Assembly: GCA_947462335.1 (NCBI GenBank)
Contig: OX381716.1
Coordinates: forward strand, 6,644,861-6,708,860
Direction: 5' to 3'
Length of the DNA stretch: 64,000 bases
Source: Harmothoe impar
Lineage: Eukaryota > Annelida > Polychaeta > Phyllodocida > Polynoidae
Under the pieces are notes generated by a model. It had not been told where the DNA came from and did not search any database. It saw nothing but the letters and a program-made list of their open reading frames with translations. This document shows positions 30,820 to 42,895 of the stretch, piece after piece; the first letter of the stretch is position 1; every line of letters begins with the position of its first letter. The position numbers and the translations under genes were made by a program.

Positions 30820-31290
30820 TCAGGTATTGTCCATCCATATTCCACACTTCCAAATGTTGAGGAATTGGATGGCATGCTCGCTTCCACATAGATGGCACCA
30901 GATGCACCTCTGTACTTGTTTCTCTAAAGCGGGTTGATTTGGTGGGAAATTACTGGGATTTGCTCCTTTTACCAGCTGTAGGAGATCTCCTTCCTTCTTT
31001 GGGGCATACATTGTTTCAAAGATAGCTAGCCTTGCCTGGTTCACTGACTTAAATGTTGGCTTCCCATACAAGACACACACCCATGGCTTATCTTCAGTTC
31101 TCAGATTTCTTTTTCAGATGGTTTACATTATCCTCACCAACCTTTGAGAATGTCTCAGTGTATGACTTGTTTTTCAACAAAAAATTCAAAGGTCTCATAT
31201 TTCATTAGTGGTTGAAAGCTGGTGTGTAGTCACTGCCTTTTATTGCATGAGCCCTGGCAGTGCACATATCACATCAGTGTTAAGGTTTCC
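30820..31290 (-). pseudogene. Remnant of an XPG-like nuclease protein of mobile-element type
   Basis: On the minus strand, fragments in broken frames read in order as CALPGL, then KGSDYTPAF, then CVLYGKPTFKSVNQARLAIF, then FPPNQPALEKQ (30820-31080 is the longest open piece, 86 codons). The GSDYTPAF block resembles the GxDY helix region of XPG/FEN nucleases, and the series resembles uncharacterised invertebrate proteins linked to Academ elements. The family link is from memory. Several stops and shifts show it is dead. Confidence 0.55.
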
Positions 31291-31476
31291 CACCATTTCT
31301 GTGACATTAAACCAGTATCCAGGCAGATGTTAGGCAAGACACTGTGAGTCTTGTTGAAACTGTACACATGGTAGAGTAACAAGATAAAGATATCTGTGTC
31401 ATTGGCTCTCAGAGTAATCTCAGCTTGTTGATTATGTACAAGGAAATGGGTCTACAGTGGAATACAGTGGAATACA

Positions 31477-31796
31477 GTGGCGTAGGAAAAGGGGGGGGGG
31501 CAGGGGGGCCAGGCCCCCCAATCACGGAGGAGGGGGGGCCTGAATATGTTTTGGCCCCCCCAAGACCTGTAATATGATACACACAATTTGCAAACCTTCC
31601 CTTTCCCACATAGGAAAAAGTGGGGACAGAGGGGGCCGGGACCCCAAATCAGAACTAGAGGGGGCTCAAATATTTCTTTTGCATACAATTTAATATATGT
31701 GTGTATATGATACCTCATGCATAAAAATAGATACTTAAAGTTGGTTGGAGTGGGCCCCCTGGGCCCCCCCAATGAAGATTTGCTTCCTACGCCTCT
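31477..31796. mobile_element. Short inverted-repeat element nested in the Academ-like copy
   Basis: About 320 bp from cagtggcgtaggaa to ttcctacgcctctg, inverted ends with one mismatch. The bases gaata occur on both sides, a possible 5-bp or longer target duplication. Interior is G-rich with ggggggccaggcccccc-type palindromes. Probably non-autonomous; superfamily not settled. Confidence 0.6.
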
Positions 31797-32396
31797 GGAA
31801 TATGATTCTGGTATCCGCCTCTTGATGAGAACATTCAAGTTCCTTGATTTCTGGTTTGATGACTCCTTCTCCAGTGGCACTGAACTCAAAAATGTGTCAT
31901 GAGAAGTTATGTAGATTGTGTGCCCATTCAGGATGGGTAGATATGCTTCTTGTGCCCACTCTTGGAGCAGGAACTTCACTAAGGATGTTTTAAAGGACTC
32001 TGGTTTTATAGCAGCCCTCTAGTCCTTTGGCGTCGCCAGTTATTTGTACAGAATTATTGGATTCGCCCTGCTGTTGTTCTCTCATGGTAGAGGCTTTGAT
32101 TGTTGGGCTGTCATACATACATTGTCGAACCTGTAACAGGTATCACTATCCATCAGTAAAAGTTGTTTGTTCATGAAGGATGAAAGAAATCACCTGAATT
32201 GTGCATAGAAATTGGTCCACTTCTCTTTGTACTGCTGCTTGACCTTCTTCCATCTAGTTAGTATGGACTGCTCTTTGGGCAGTAAACATTAAACATGTTT
32301 GTCTATGTATGTACAGTATAAGAGATTTATATGAGAACTATACCTATAGGAAATCACCATGTTCACCTTATAGCATTTGGATAAACACTTGATATG

Positions 32397-32744
32397 GTTC
32401 TAGACCATTTACAAGCCCATAAATCATCAAAATCTCTATTACCATGGTGGCCATCTTGGAAAATGTAATGGACAAAATATGTAAATACCAAGAGAGGGTC
32501 CCCAGGCCTTAAGATCATGTATAGTTATAATCATATTACATGATAATAGAGGGCCAAAATGAAATACATGTACTTTTAAGGAAATAGACGGTGACCTACT
32601 TTGAGGGCTGATTGTGAGATAACGCCAAATCGGATTTTCGTAAGAAATGCAGATTTGAATTCATGAGAATTTTTTACAAAAGAATCTGCCGTCAAATCTT
32701 TTGGTGCTCAAAACATGAAAGGATCTGTCTGGCCTCTTGGACTA
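32397..32744 (-). repeat. Right inverted terminal repeat of the Academ-like element
   Basis: Partner of 29560-29892. The inner end of the match is at the 'tctagaac' block on both sides. Confidence 0.85.
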
Positions 32745-32747
32745 CAT

Positions 32748-34440
32748 GGGGACATTAAGGAATAATTTCATCTATTTTTTTATAAACCATCTGGTCTCTA
32801 AAGTGATTTGTGGGTCTAGACTGTCTAGCATAGCTGAGAAGGGTCGGTTTATGTGAATTTTTAAAAGGTAACAAGTTCCAATAGTGAGTTAATTCTGACT
32901 ATTCTAATCCCACATATTTTGATCCAAGTCTTTTTGCCAGCCAATTAATTCATGTTGGATTAATTGGATTGTCATGATATGCAGGTCAATATTCAACTGC
33001 TCCTTCAACTTTCGCTTTTCAGAAATTACACCTGGCAGCATTGTGTGTACTGTGTCCTGTGTGACGACAGATTGTCCTGATAGATCACGTCACTGCTCTT
33101 ACCCTTGACCAATCAGCCACTCCCTTTCTGCTAAGCTGGACACAGGCTTCTGTGCGTTACAAGTTGTGAGCCCTTTGTGATTCAACGGGGATCCACATTC
33201 ACACAGCTAAAGGATTATACAAGAAAACTATTTTTGGAAGGGGATGATGCTGCATAAGGTAAGAGCTGCATAAGGTTTGCAGCTATAAAACTTAGGTGAA
33301 TATCTTTACAAAATGTAAAAGCTGCCATCACATGAGCTTTTATATTATGTATACATCTGGTACTCGTTTCTAAAGTGACAATGTAAACAAGAAAACTCTC
33401 ATATACATCTTAAGACTGATGACTATATTTGATCCGAATAATATAAACATATCAAACACATATGCATTTACCTATTAGAGGTACAATTGATGGCTGAGAA
33501 GAATTAGTCTACAGTAAGTGAGAAGACAAAACAAGGAATACCCTTTCAGCCCTGGTCTCATCAAGCATGCACCATCCATGGTACAGTGCATTGTCCTGGT
33601 ATCAGGTCAGGGCAAGGTGAGAAGCTGAGATCCTCATCTACATGTACCGACACCCACCCTACAGAGACATAGACATATGTATATCCCATAAGCTGTGAAG
33701 ATATGCGTAGTGTATTGCCAATGTAAGTAGTCATGCCTAAGATGTATGTGATCCTGAAAGTCTCTATCACATAAGAATTGTAGGTGAGATATATGTATGG
33801 TGTCTGGTAAATCTTATATGTTTTAATATAGCATCCCAAGATCTCCAAAATGTGTTAGATGGTGGCCTTATTAGTTATTATCTCAATTAAGGTTGTATAG
33901 CTTATAGATCCTGTTTTATACAAAAAGATTTAGAATAAGGATTTGCTCCCTTAGGATAATGTGTCCTGTCTGAGACAAAGGTAAGAGCCTGGCAGTAAAA
34001 GAAATAGCTGGAATCCTGGGGTCCAATACAACACACAATGGTTTTCTTCTGTATTCTGTTCTAATTTAAATTTAAATTGTAAGCATAAGTTTTATTATGA
34101 ACCGTTCTCAATTGGATTAAAAAGCAATCACCACTGCTCTGCAATCCGATTATTCACCACGATTCCTTTATGAAATCAACTGGATTTGTCATGTGAGCTT
34201 TGACCTTTAACTGCAGTAACAGCAGATTGAATCTTCACTATTCTTTTCACACAAAGGTCTCAGATGCACAACCTAAGGTCAAGTAATTCAATCCACATTG
34301 ACCCACAACCACACAAATAAAATCATGGTTAAATTGCATTGTCTTACCAGTGGAAAACGTGGATAATCCAATCATGAACTGTCAAGTCATCCTGCACAAA
34401 TTGGTAAAAACAAATCACTTTCTGCCAAGTTTGAAATGAC
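32748..34440. other. Non-coding DNA; possible first exon near 33.06-33.26 kb
   Basis: AT-rich, no credible ORF. Around 33083-33115 are a CACGTCA-like motif and CCAATCAG, followed after ~140 bp by a possible splice donor (cataag|gtaagag near 33257). This could be a host promoter and untranslated first exon, but the evidence is motif-level only. Confidence 0.35.
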
Positions 34441-34646
34441 CCTTTACCCCTAAACCTGAGGTTATACGAGGACGAGCAAATTCAACATGGCCGACACCGA
34501 ACGCTAGCGGAACTCGAGGAGGAAAACATCGCCAAATTCATTGACTTCCCAATTTATTAACGCCTTGATACTAAGCCACAACATCTATAAAGGGTTGAAG
34601 TACACATATAAGGTAAATTTATTAGACCTTTGGTACCAAATATCCC

Positions 34647-36020
34647 ATGTCGAACGAATCTAGACGAGGTGGACCAGCGCCCGCACGGAGCAGTGCTCGA
34701 GTAAAGTCGCTGTCAAAAGAGAGTGGCGCAGTGACGCCTATACTACAAAGCACGCCAAACGTAAACATGGGAGACGACATGTCGGCGAAATTATTAAAAT
34801 CAATGCAGGAGATGACGGCTTCCAACCTGAAGATGGTCGAGAAATTCGACAACTTGGACGCTATCATGACCACTAATACTGGGGTTATGAACGCTCATAT
34901 AGAGAAGGTGGAAGGACATATGTCAAATGTCACTGAGGATATCCAGTCGCTGTCGAACAGACTAGACACTGCAGAAGCCGAGATCGCAACAGGGGCGTCT
35001 GAACGTAAGCAACTTATGGTAGAAAACATGAGGCTAAAACACAAGTGTGAGAAAGACTCTATAAGGCTCAGACAGATTGACGAGGGTAGGAAGAGAAAAA
35101 ACATCATCATAGAAGGGTACCCAGAGCCAGGAGGTGAAACCCCCCGGAAAATTCTGCACGACCTTATGGTTGACACGGGCGCAGTGGCGGCAGGTACAAA
35201 AATTTGTCTGGAGAGCGCATTTAGGATTGGGAAGAAGCGTCCAGCAGCCACCACGCCCAGGAACATTCTAATTAAATTTAGAGAAATGGAAGACAAGATC
35301 AAGCTATTTCAAAAAGTCAATCAAATGCGTCATCTCAACAAGTGGAAATACATATTCGTATCTGATGACTTGACTCCGGAACAACAAGATGAAAGAAAAG
35401 ATCTTCGATGCCTGGCTGCACTGGCGAGGTATAACCACACAGACCTGAAGCTAAAAGGTAACAAGCTGGAAGACTCAAAAGGCAAGGTGTACTACTACAG
35501 GGATATAAAAGACTTGCCACAAGGCATATCGTTGGTAGAGGCAAAGGTGATTGAATTTGACCACGGCACAGCATACCAGTCCCACCACGCATACCTTAGT
35601 AATATGTACCCCTGTGAAATCGTATATGAGGACATTACATGGCACTCCGCAGAACAATTATTCTGGTTTATTTTCGCTAGATATAATGAAGACAAGGAAG
35701 CCGCGCAGAAAATTCTAGTCAGCACAGACGGGTACGAGGCTAAAAAGGTCTCACACACCATCAAGATCACCAAGGCAGACGCACACGTCAAGAAATATGA
35801 ACTTATGGCAGAGGCAGTGGAGATGAAGTTCATGCAATCAAATAGACTTGGTGATATGCTGATTGCCACTGTGGGGACCATATACGAATGTACAAATGAA
35901 AAAGGCTGGGGTTGTGGGTATACGATAGCCAATGTAGATAAGATTACCCCCCAGAGTGTAAAAGAAAACAAGATGGGTGAAATTCTGATGAAATTAAGGG
36001 AAAAAATGAAGGCTCTGTAA
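34647..36020 (+). CDS. LINE ORF1 protein: coiled coil, RRM-like core and C-terminal NADAR domain
   Basis: 457 codons from ATG 34647. Residues ~40-135 are Glu/Lys/Met-rich with heptads (coiled coil, trimer or dimer forming). Residues ~145-290 resemble the L1-type ORF1 core (IIIEGYPEPG, ILIKFREMEDK, DDLTPEQQDERKDL), a nucleic-acid chaperone. Residues ~300-435 match the NADAR/YbiA fold: YLSNMYP, WHSAEQLFWF with the conserved Glu (~335), LMAEAVEMKFMQ, and LIATVGTIYECTNEKGWGCGY with a second conserved Glu (~413) and WGxG. NADAR enzymes cleave N-glycosidic bonds of ADP-ribosylated guanine or related molecules. The fusion implies the element may remove ADP-ribose marks from its RNA or DNA; activity is inferred. 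Confidence 0.85.
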   Translation: MSNESRRGGPAPARSSARVKSLSKESGAVTPILQSTPNVNMGDDMSAKLLKSMQEMTASNLKMVEKFDNLDAIMTTNTGVMNAHIEKVEGHMSNVTEDIQSLSNRLDTAEAEIATGASERKQLMVENMRLKHKCEKDSIRLRQIDEGRKRKNIIIEGYPEPGGETPRKILHDLMVDTGAVAAGTKICLESAFRIGKKRPAATTPRNILIKFREMEDKIKLFQKVNQMRHLNKWKYIFVSDDLTPEQQDERKDLRCLAALARYNHTDLKLKGNKLEDSKGKVYYYRDIKDLPQGISLVEAKVIEFDHGTAYQSHHAYLSNMYPCEIVYEDITWHSAEQLFWFIFARYNEDKEAAQKILVSTDGYEAKKVSHTIKITKADAHVKKYELMAEAVEMKFMQSNRLGDMLIATVGTIYECTNEKGWGCGYTIANVDKITPQSVKENKMGEILMKLREKMKAL

Positions 36021-36576
36021 TTAACTTAGTCCCATGGGAAACCATTATGGCTATGCTGAGGCTGTATCATGACTTCTTATTTACAATATGTAGTAGAGTA
36101 ATACGTATAAAGTATGACTGTTTTTCTTTAAATATATTATGATACATTGTAAATCCTGTAGATACCCGACAAATGTGTGTATGGTATAGCCAACGCCAAA
36201 GCATTCTGGCTAGTTATAAAGTCATACACCAGGTGGCAGCACCACCCGAGGTCCGCGCCAAACGCAACGAGAAATTGTACCGGCCTTATAAACAGTATGT
36301 AAAACATGTCCTACAGAGAAGTGGAATCACACTCAGTAGACTGTATGAGATACTAGGCATACTTATGGTATAACCCTCTACATTAACTTAGTTAAGATTA
36401 ACTACTTATGTGAAGTTAAGGAGGACGATTGAGTACTCTTCTTTCTGTTGCGTCAGCAAGTAGGAGTCACTATTTCCTCAATGGGGAGAAATCTCCAAGT
36501 AGGTGGTACGAGTTACCCAAACCTACTAAACTCGACTGTAATTTTGACTTGTATGTATGGGTTGGATAAAAAAGGG
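36021..36576 (+). other. Spacer between LINE ORF1 and ORF2
   Basis: 556 bp with one short open frame (36173-36373, 66 codons) that does not match anything recognised. It is probably untranslated spacer; some LINEs translate ORF2 by reinitiation after such spacers. Confidence 0.4.
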
Positions 36577-39454
36577 CACATATTTATTTTATTACTGCTG
36601 TAGATGATAACTATATCACATGTAGCAAAAATGTTTTCACTCTAAGTCATCTGAATGCTAGGAGCCTTAAATCAAAAATAGAGACACTGAGAATACATGT
36701 GAATAAAGAGGAAGACGTTGTACTGGGTATATCTGAAACATGGCTAGAGGATGTTGACCCGACGCACCTGGTCGATATTGCTGGCTACAGTTTTGAAAGG
36801 CTAGATAGATCTTGGACTAAGCCGGATGGGAGTGAGAAGGGGGGGGGGTGGGTATATATATTAGAAATGATTTTTCCTATTCCTGTGAAAATTATAAACA
36901 TTTAAATGTAAGTTCTAATGACATTGAAATGTTATGGACAGAAATTGTTAGAAATGGCAAGAAAAATGTGGTTGTTGTCAACCTGTATAGACCGCCAGAT
37001 GGAAACAAAGCAGCTTTTATTGAAGTCTTTAATGCTAAGTTGTCACTGGCCAAACTAAGGCGCAAGGATGTAGTTATTCTTGGAGACTTTAATCTGGATT
37101 ATTTAAATGTCACTAAGGTATCGACTAAGCTAATGAAAATTTGTATCAATCTGTTGGGTATGAAACAGGTAATAGCTGTTCCCACTAGAAGCACAGAAGA
37201 AACAAGCACATGCTTAGATTGGGTGATAACGAACACGATGAAAAGTTTTGAATCTGTTACTAGAAATTGGAACATCAGCGACCATATTTTAGTTGGTATA
37301 TCGTTTATTGACCGGTACCATATACATGAAAGGGTACAATTTGAAGGTCGAACGTATAGGAAATATGATGCCGAATTGTTTAAAAGATGCATAGCGAATG
37401 CTGACTGGGGTCCATATGATGAATGTGAAAATGTAAACGCGCGCTGGGACTTTATTATTAAGTTATTGTCCAAAGAGCTTGATATTATGTGCCCTATGAG
37501 AAAATTTAAGGTAAATAAGGCAAGATCTCCCTGGGTAACTGATCACCACCTAGAGTTAATTCACGACAAAGACTCAGCCCTATCTAAAGCCAAACGTACA
37601 AAGTCAGTAGAGGATTGGGAAATTGCCAAACGCCTTAGAAATTCTACAAACAAAGCATTAAAGAAAGCAAAATCAAAATTTATTAGAGATGCCCTTGAAG
37701 AAAATAAAAATGATAGTAAAAAATTCTGGAAAATTATAAACGGTTTATTAAGGGGTGAGAAATCAAATGCAAATCTAAATTTGAGGGACAAAATTAATGA
37801 CATACCCATTTCTTCCATTGAAACCCCAGACTTCATAAACAACTACTTTATAAATATAGGCCCAAATTTGGCGAGGGATTATGAGCAAGCATGGTCGTTC
37901 GATGGTGAGACGCTACCCGAGGGAATTGGTAATATTACGACTGATGCAGTAGAGGTAATAGCACTGATAAAGGATATTGATACTAACAAATCCTCAAGCA
38001 TTGATGGGATTTCAGCGAGAGCATTGAAGGATTGTCTGATGGCAATACCTGATAAGGTTGTAATTATGTTTAATAGCTCATTAAATGAAGCCACTGTCCC
38101 GCAGGCATGGAAGTTGGGTACAGTCATTCCGCTCCAGAAAGAGGGAGACAAGACTGATGTAGCCAACCTCAGACCGGTAACACTGCTCCCAGTTATAGGT
38201 AAATTGCTTGAGAAGGTGGTGAATAAAAGGTTAATGTACTACCTGGAATCTAATAATATACTTGATAAAAATCAGGGTGGTTTCAGACCGGGACACTCCA
38301 CAATTGAAACAGTAGCATATTTTACAGACTTAATCTATAAAGGGTTTAATAATAGAAAGTATACATTATCAACCCTAATCGATCTTGAAAAAGCTTTTGA
38401 TACCGTAAATCACTTAATTTTAATAGAAAAATTGCAAAAAATGGGGGTAGGTGGAAATTTACTAAATTGGCTTTCAAATTATCTCACAAATAGAAAACAA
38501 AGAACGTATGCAAATGGGAAAAATTCTAGGGAGGGTGATGTACTGTGTGGAGTGCCCCAAGGGAGTATATTGGGCCCAACCCTATTTTTAGTGTATATTA
38601 ACGACCTAAAAAATGTGCTAAAAAATTGTGGGTCTTTTTTGTACGCCGACGATACGGTTGTTACCATTACCGGTAGTGATATAGTTCATATGACGACGCA
38701 TATGGAGGAGGACCTGATGCTTCTTAACAAATGGTTTAGAAAAAATAAGCTAACGTTAAATACAAAGAAAACTAATTATATTATTTCTGGCCTAAGAAGT
38801 AGATTAAAGGAAATATTGAACCATAGATTGATGTTGGCAGGCAAAATAGAGCGTTGTTTGAGTGTGAAATATTTAGGTATAATTCTGGACCAGGTACTAA
38901 ATTTTAATATGCAAGCAGACGTAGCTTTTAAGAAACTAGTATACAAATCCTACCTTACTGCAAGACTAAGAGATGTACTCGACAATGTAACAATGGTAAA
39001 TATATACAAGACAATGGTCCTCCCCCATGCGGACTATGGAGATGTTCTGTACGATGTGGCCAATAAGGCTAACCTAGAAAAACTGCAAATTGTTCAAAAT
39101 AAATCATTAAGGAGATGTCTAGGTCTGGATTATATGTACCCGACTATAGCTACCCATCAGGAGGCTAAAATATCTAAGTTACAACCACGTAGAATAATGC
39201 ATTTATGCAACTTTATGTTTAAGCAAAAAGGTAACGACGATATAGTTAATAATAGAAATGTTAGGACCAGAGCTCATGATGCCTTATTGTTCACCACTAT
39301 TAAGCCTAAGAATGAGTCCTGTAAGAAAAGTGTATTATATAGAGGCGCCATGCTATGGAACAGCCTTAGTGTAGAGGTGAGAGCCATTGAGGACTACGAG
39401 GAGTTTAAGCTGAATAGGAAAAAATGGCTAGGCAGTACCAACTATGTATTTTAA
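36577..39454 (+). pseudogene. LINE ORF2: AP-type endonuclease and reverse transcriptase, one frameshift
   Basis: The frame opens after a TAA at about 36571; the first part reads HLNARSLKSK and SETWL (endonuclease motifs). At a run of ten G (36839-36848) the reading frame changes, and the remainder 36848-39454 (868 codons) holds the rest of the endonuclease (YRPPDG, GDFNLDY, SDHILVG) and the RT (LRPVTLLPVIGKLLEKV, GFRPGHSTIE, DLEKAFDTV, PQGSILGPTLF, YADDTVV). All listed catalytic blocks are present. The single shift in a homopolymer could be a real loss of function or a sequencing error. No ATG was seen in the first segment, so the original start is unclear. Confidence 0.85.
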
Positions 39455-40145
39455 TGTGGTAGAGTCCCCCCCCTCCCAAATCCCCCCTTACTGTGCTCCC
39501 TAGAAATGGCATTTGTCCAAGTATTAAAAGCACCAAATGTAGCCTAAAGCCCAGGTGAAATATAAATATATTTAATATTAATTTGTTCTATGTACATATG
39601 AGGTCGACAAATTACTCAAATATGCTATACAACTGTGATACTTTACATGGTTATACTGTATTATGCTACATATCATGGCCTGGAAGAATTAAATTTGATA
39701 ATTAATTAGGTATTCTACATGGAAGGAATATACCGGTACACGGGGTGCCCGCCCCAGCTATCCAACCCTACGCATTATGTTATAAAGTATTGATAATGAG
39801 GTATAGAAATATATACAAATTGTGAGACTAGCTTATCTATTATATTATACGTGTGATGTTATTACAATAACTAGTAGATACATATGGACTATGTGTAATA
39901 TATGGTTGCGTCGTATAACATTCATAATGTATAGTTTTATAATATGTGAAATTTTGCAATATCATGAATCAAGTTGACTGTGTAGGAATACTCATCGAGC
40001 TGTATAAGTTCTTTTCCTATGCAGTATAAATAAACGGGATTGTATATTTATACTTTCTCATACCAAAAAAACCACCTTCTCTGGCTCTTGAGCTGTTCTC
40101 AACGTTGTGCGTGTTGGACATTGTCAGAATGAATCAGTATTGTAT

Positions 40146-42699
40146 TGTATTGTAGAATCCTTAGTGTATACTGAAGTATGAATGTCAATAAGTTGAAATT
40201 AAGATATATTCAGTTGAATGTCCGTTTGTTTCATCATTACATAGCATGTGTGCAAGGAAAAGATTTGAATTGAGGAAATATAAGGAATGGCGAAAGCATT
40301 TCTTAGTATATGGCGTTCTACTTTCTTTAGAAATTCATTTTTTTTATCAAAACCTCATACCTTTGAAGAAAGCAAATTCCATGCGATGCCCATTTTATGG
40401 TTACTCCCTTTATGTAAGTCCAAGCTGACAGAGCAGACTGAGAAAGTTCACAATATGGCACTGAGTGAGATATCCCTGTGCTGACCTGTGTCTAGTTCTG
40501 ACAAAAACTCATGGGAGCCTCCCAGGCAGGACCTCCCAGCGTGCAGATTTAGGAGGGGATAAAAGTAGAGGCTTTGTAGTCTGAGGCAGAGGGAGATTAG
40601 AAGATGTAGAGACACGGGGGACTTAGTTTGGTCAGGAGGGAAAAAGACAAAAATGTGCAGGAGGTGCAGAGAGGCAAGGGGGCATGTGGAAGAAATGGAA
40701 GGAGGCATTGAAAAAAAGAGATCCTTATTGATTGACAGGGAGGCAGGGAGACTGGGGGGCAGGCAGGCAGAGAGAGAGAGGGAGAGAGGATAGGGATACA
40801 GGAATGCAGTGAGGCAGACACAGCCAGAGAGGCAAAGCAGGCAGAAATAGAAAAGAGACAGTGGGTTTATAAATAGTACGTGATACGTCAAATTAAATTT
40901 CAATTTAGAGCATACCATGTGTGAAGCCATGGAATTGTGTTTTTAACAACTGCCCTATTGATGGTATTAGGCTCACTCTCACCAGATAGATGCAACTTTT
41001 ATTTGGACGTACATGATCGGTTGTACATTGAACCCCCCCTTTTTGACTTCTATAAATATTTTGGGAGTTTTTTTTCCCTAATAAACTCCCCAAAGATACA
41101 TTACAGCCTGTAGTGGTTAGGAGAGTTAACTATCGTAGGGCAGGGGGAACAGGTGGATTTTGTACTCTGCAGATCATGTACGGCCACCGATCATGTACGG
41201 CCACCGATCATGTACGGCCACCGATCATGTACAGCCACTTTTTCAGTTGCACTGATTTGGTGAGAGTGAGTCATTAACCTCAATACAGCCACCGGCTGCA
41301 CTGTACACATGGCTCCTCTAAGGTAACCTCTTTCTGCAAAACCCACAATGTATAAGTCACAGCTGCATCCTGTAATCTTGTTGCTATATTAAAACTAAAG
41401 AGTAGCAACAGAGAATCTCAGGGACACCCTATATAAGAAAGAAACGACCTTACGGTTGGTGGACTATATATAGATATTCCTGCAGATGTAAATCATTTAC
41501 TGGTGTCCGACCTGATGCTGTCATCCCTGCCTATATGTTGTCATGTTGTGACAGCTTTTTCCTCCCACCAAAACCCAAAGCAGCAACCACCACAATGTTA
41601 ACATAATACACATGAACATGTCCATATAACAATCAAGAAAGAAAGACATTTGATCACAAAAAAACTGTGTTAAAGTTAATCTCAGGAATTTGATTGTAAT
41701 ATCTTGTGGAAAGACTTTTGTCTTTATCAGGAATCATAAAAACATGGCTACAATTATTGCATGACAGATTTCCTCACAAATGGCATTTCATGAGCATTAT
41801 GCACACCAAACATTTGAGAATATATGATTATTAAGTTGCTAAATTGTCATGGATAAAAACAGTTAAATTGATATTCATTATCATAATTATTCATTGGGTG
41901 CCGTAGTTGTGGCCAGAGAGCACCCAAGAGATAATGAAAAGAAAGTCTCACAAACTAACAGTGGTGGCTCCTAAAGGCAAAGTCATGGTGTTCAACCTCT
42001 GATATTTTCTTCAATCTCTCAGGACAAGTCAAAAATCCAAACCCATTTAACCCACAGAAGCATATCATTTATCACAGCAAAAGCCACAGAAAATGGGCAT
42101 GATAATGTTTGTTCCATATATAATCATAAGTATACTATATTTAGAGAACAATAAGCACACTTACATCTTTTTTTCAGACTAGTAAGCCCATTAAACTTAG
42201 AATTTTAGAAGATGCCATTTCATTTTCATTGTTTCCCCTATGGAGAGTCCCACCTGTTTCCTGTTATATTGAGAGTACAAATGGGCCAGCAGCTACCCTG
42301 CTCCTACAATGGTCTATAAAACAGAAGGTCAGGCAGACAAATGGACACAGACAACCACAGGTAAACCTGCTGTAGCTGCTAAACAGGCACTGTGTGATGT
42401 AGTGCTCCAGAAGGAAGTGTTTTTTTATTTTTTTAACATATATTCATACATATTAGGATTTGTAAACGTTATGGCAGTTGATATGTAACTATAATTAGCC
42501 TCCTGCTGTTGGTAGAAGATAACTAAACTCCCAAATGGCATCCGGTCAGAGACAGCACCTGGTCAGAGACGGCACCCAGTCAGAGACAAAAACATTGGCC
42601 CAAGGTCGTGAGACGCAGCCTGACAGATGTACCCTGCCCCTTGGCACTAGCTGCCCCTGGACACTGGTCGGCACCTTTACACCTGTAGCTGGGTACTGT
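40146..42699. other. Non-coding DNA, no gene seen
   Basis: Contains a purine-rich low-complexity tract (about 40600-40860, gaggcag and gagagag phrases) that makes long open frames on the minus strand without coding meaning, the 17-bp tandem repeat at 41172, and short 'cagtcagagac' repeats near 42540-42600. Confidence 0.55.
41172..41239. repeat. 17-bp tandem repeat, four units
   Basis: Unit gatcatgtacggccacc at 41172, 41189, 41206 and 41223; the last unit has one G-to-A change. GATC and GTAC palindromes make each unit partly self-complementary. Confidence 0.95.
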
Positions 42700-42895
42700 T
42701 ACCGTACCGTCGCGATTAAGGGCCGGGGCGCTCTTCAATTTGGCGGGGCTCTCACTCAGGCGCTTATACAAGACAGGCGCTTATTCAAGGTCAGGATTTA
42801 AGTGCTTAAGAAGCATTTGGAAGCCCCCATACCCCGGCGCTTATTCAAGACCAGCGCTTATTCAAGACTGGGCGCTTTATCGCGACGATACGGTA
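42700..42895. mobile_element. TA-flanked MITE, copy 1
   Basis: About 196 bp with inverted ends TACCGTACCGTCGCGATTAA and the complement-like tttatcgcgacgatacggta. TA at both limits suggests a TA target duplication (Tc1/mariner-like). The interior repeats ggcgcttattcaag three to four times. Two further copies lie at 50250-50461 and 60035-60246. Confidence 0.85.

Larger units (their letters stand above)
29560..32744. mobile_element. Decayed DNA transposon with long inverted repeats, Academ-like
   Basis: 3,185 bp with inverted terminal repeats of about 333-348 bp starting TAGTCCAAGAGGCCAGAC and ending in the complement. CAT flanks both ends (29557-29559, 32745-32747), a 3-bp target duplication. 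The interior holds a minus-strand remnant resembling the XPG-like nuclease region of Academ elements, a family with 3-4 bp duplications. The repeats are visibly diverged, so the copy is old; a short element is nested at 31477-31796. Confidence 0.7.
34440..40145 (+). mobile_element. CR1/L2-type LINE with NADAR-bearing ORF1
   Basis: Two-ORF non-LTR retrotransposon: ORF1 34647-36020, ORF2 about 36577-39454, a 3' tail of about 690 bp ending near a short 'tattg' repeat (about 40138-40153). ORF2 has endonuclease then RT in the CR1/L2/Jockey arrangement. The 5' limit is uncertain (GC content rises from about 34460). No target duplication was identified. ORF1 is intact; ORF2 carries one frameshift. 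Confidence 0.85.

Noticed and set aside
40448..40930. 160-codon minus-strand frame
   Set aside because: Arises from purine-rich gagg/gcagg low-complexity DNA; no domain and no conserved start.
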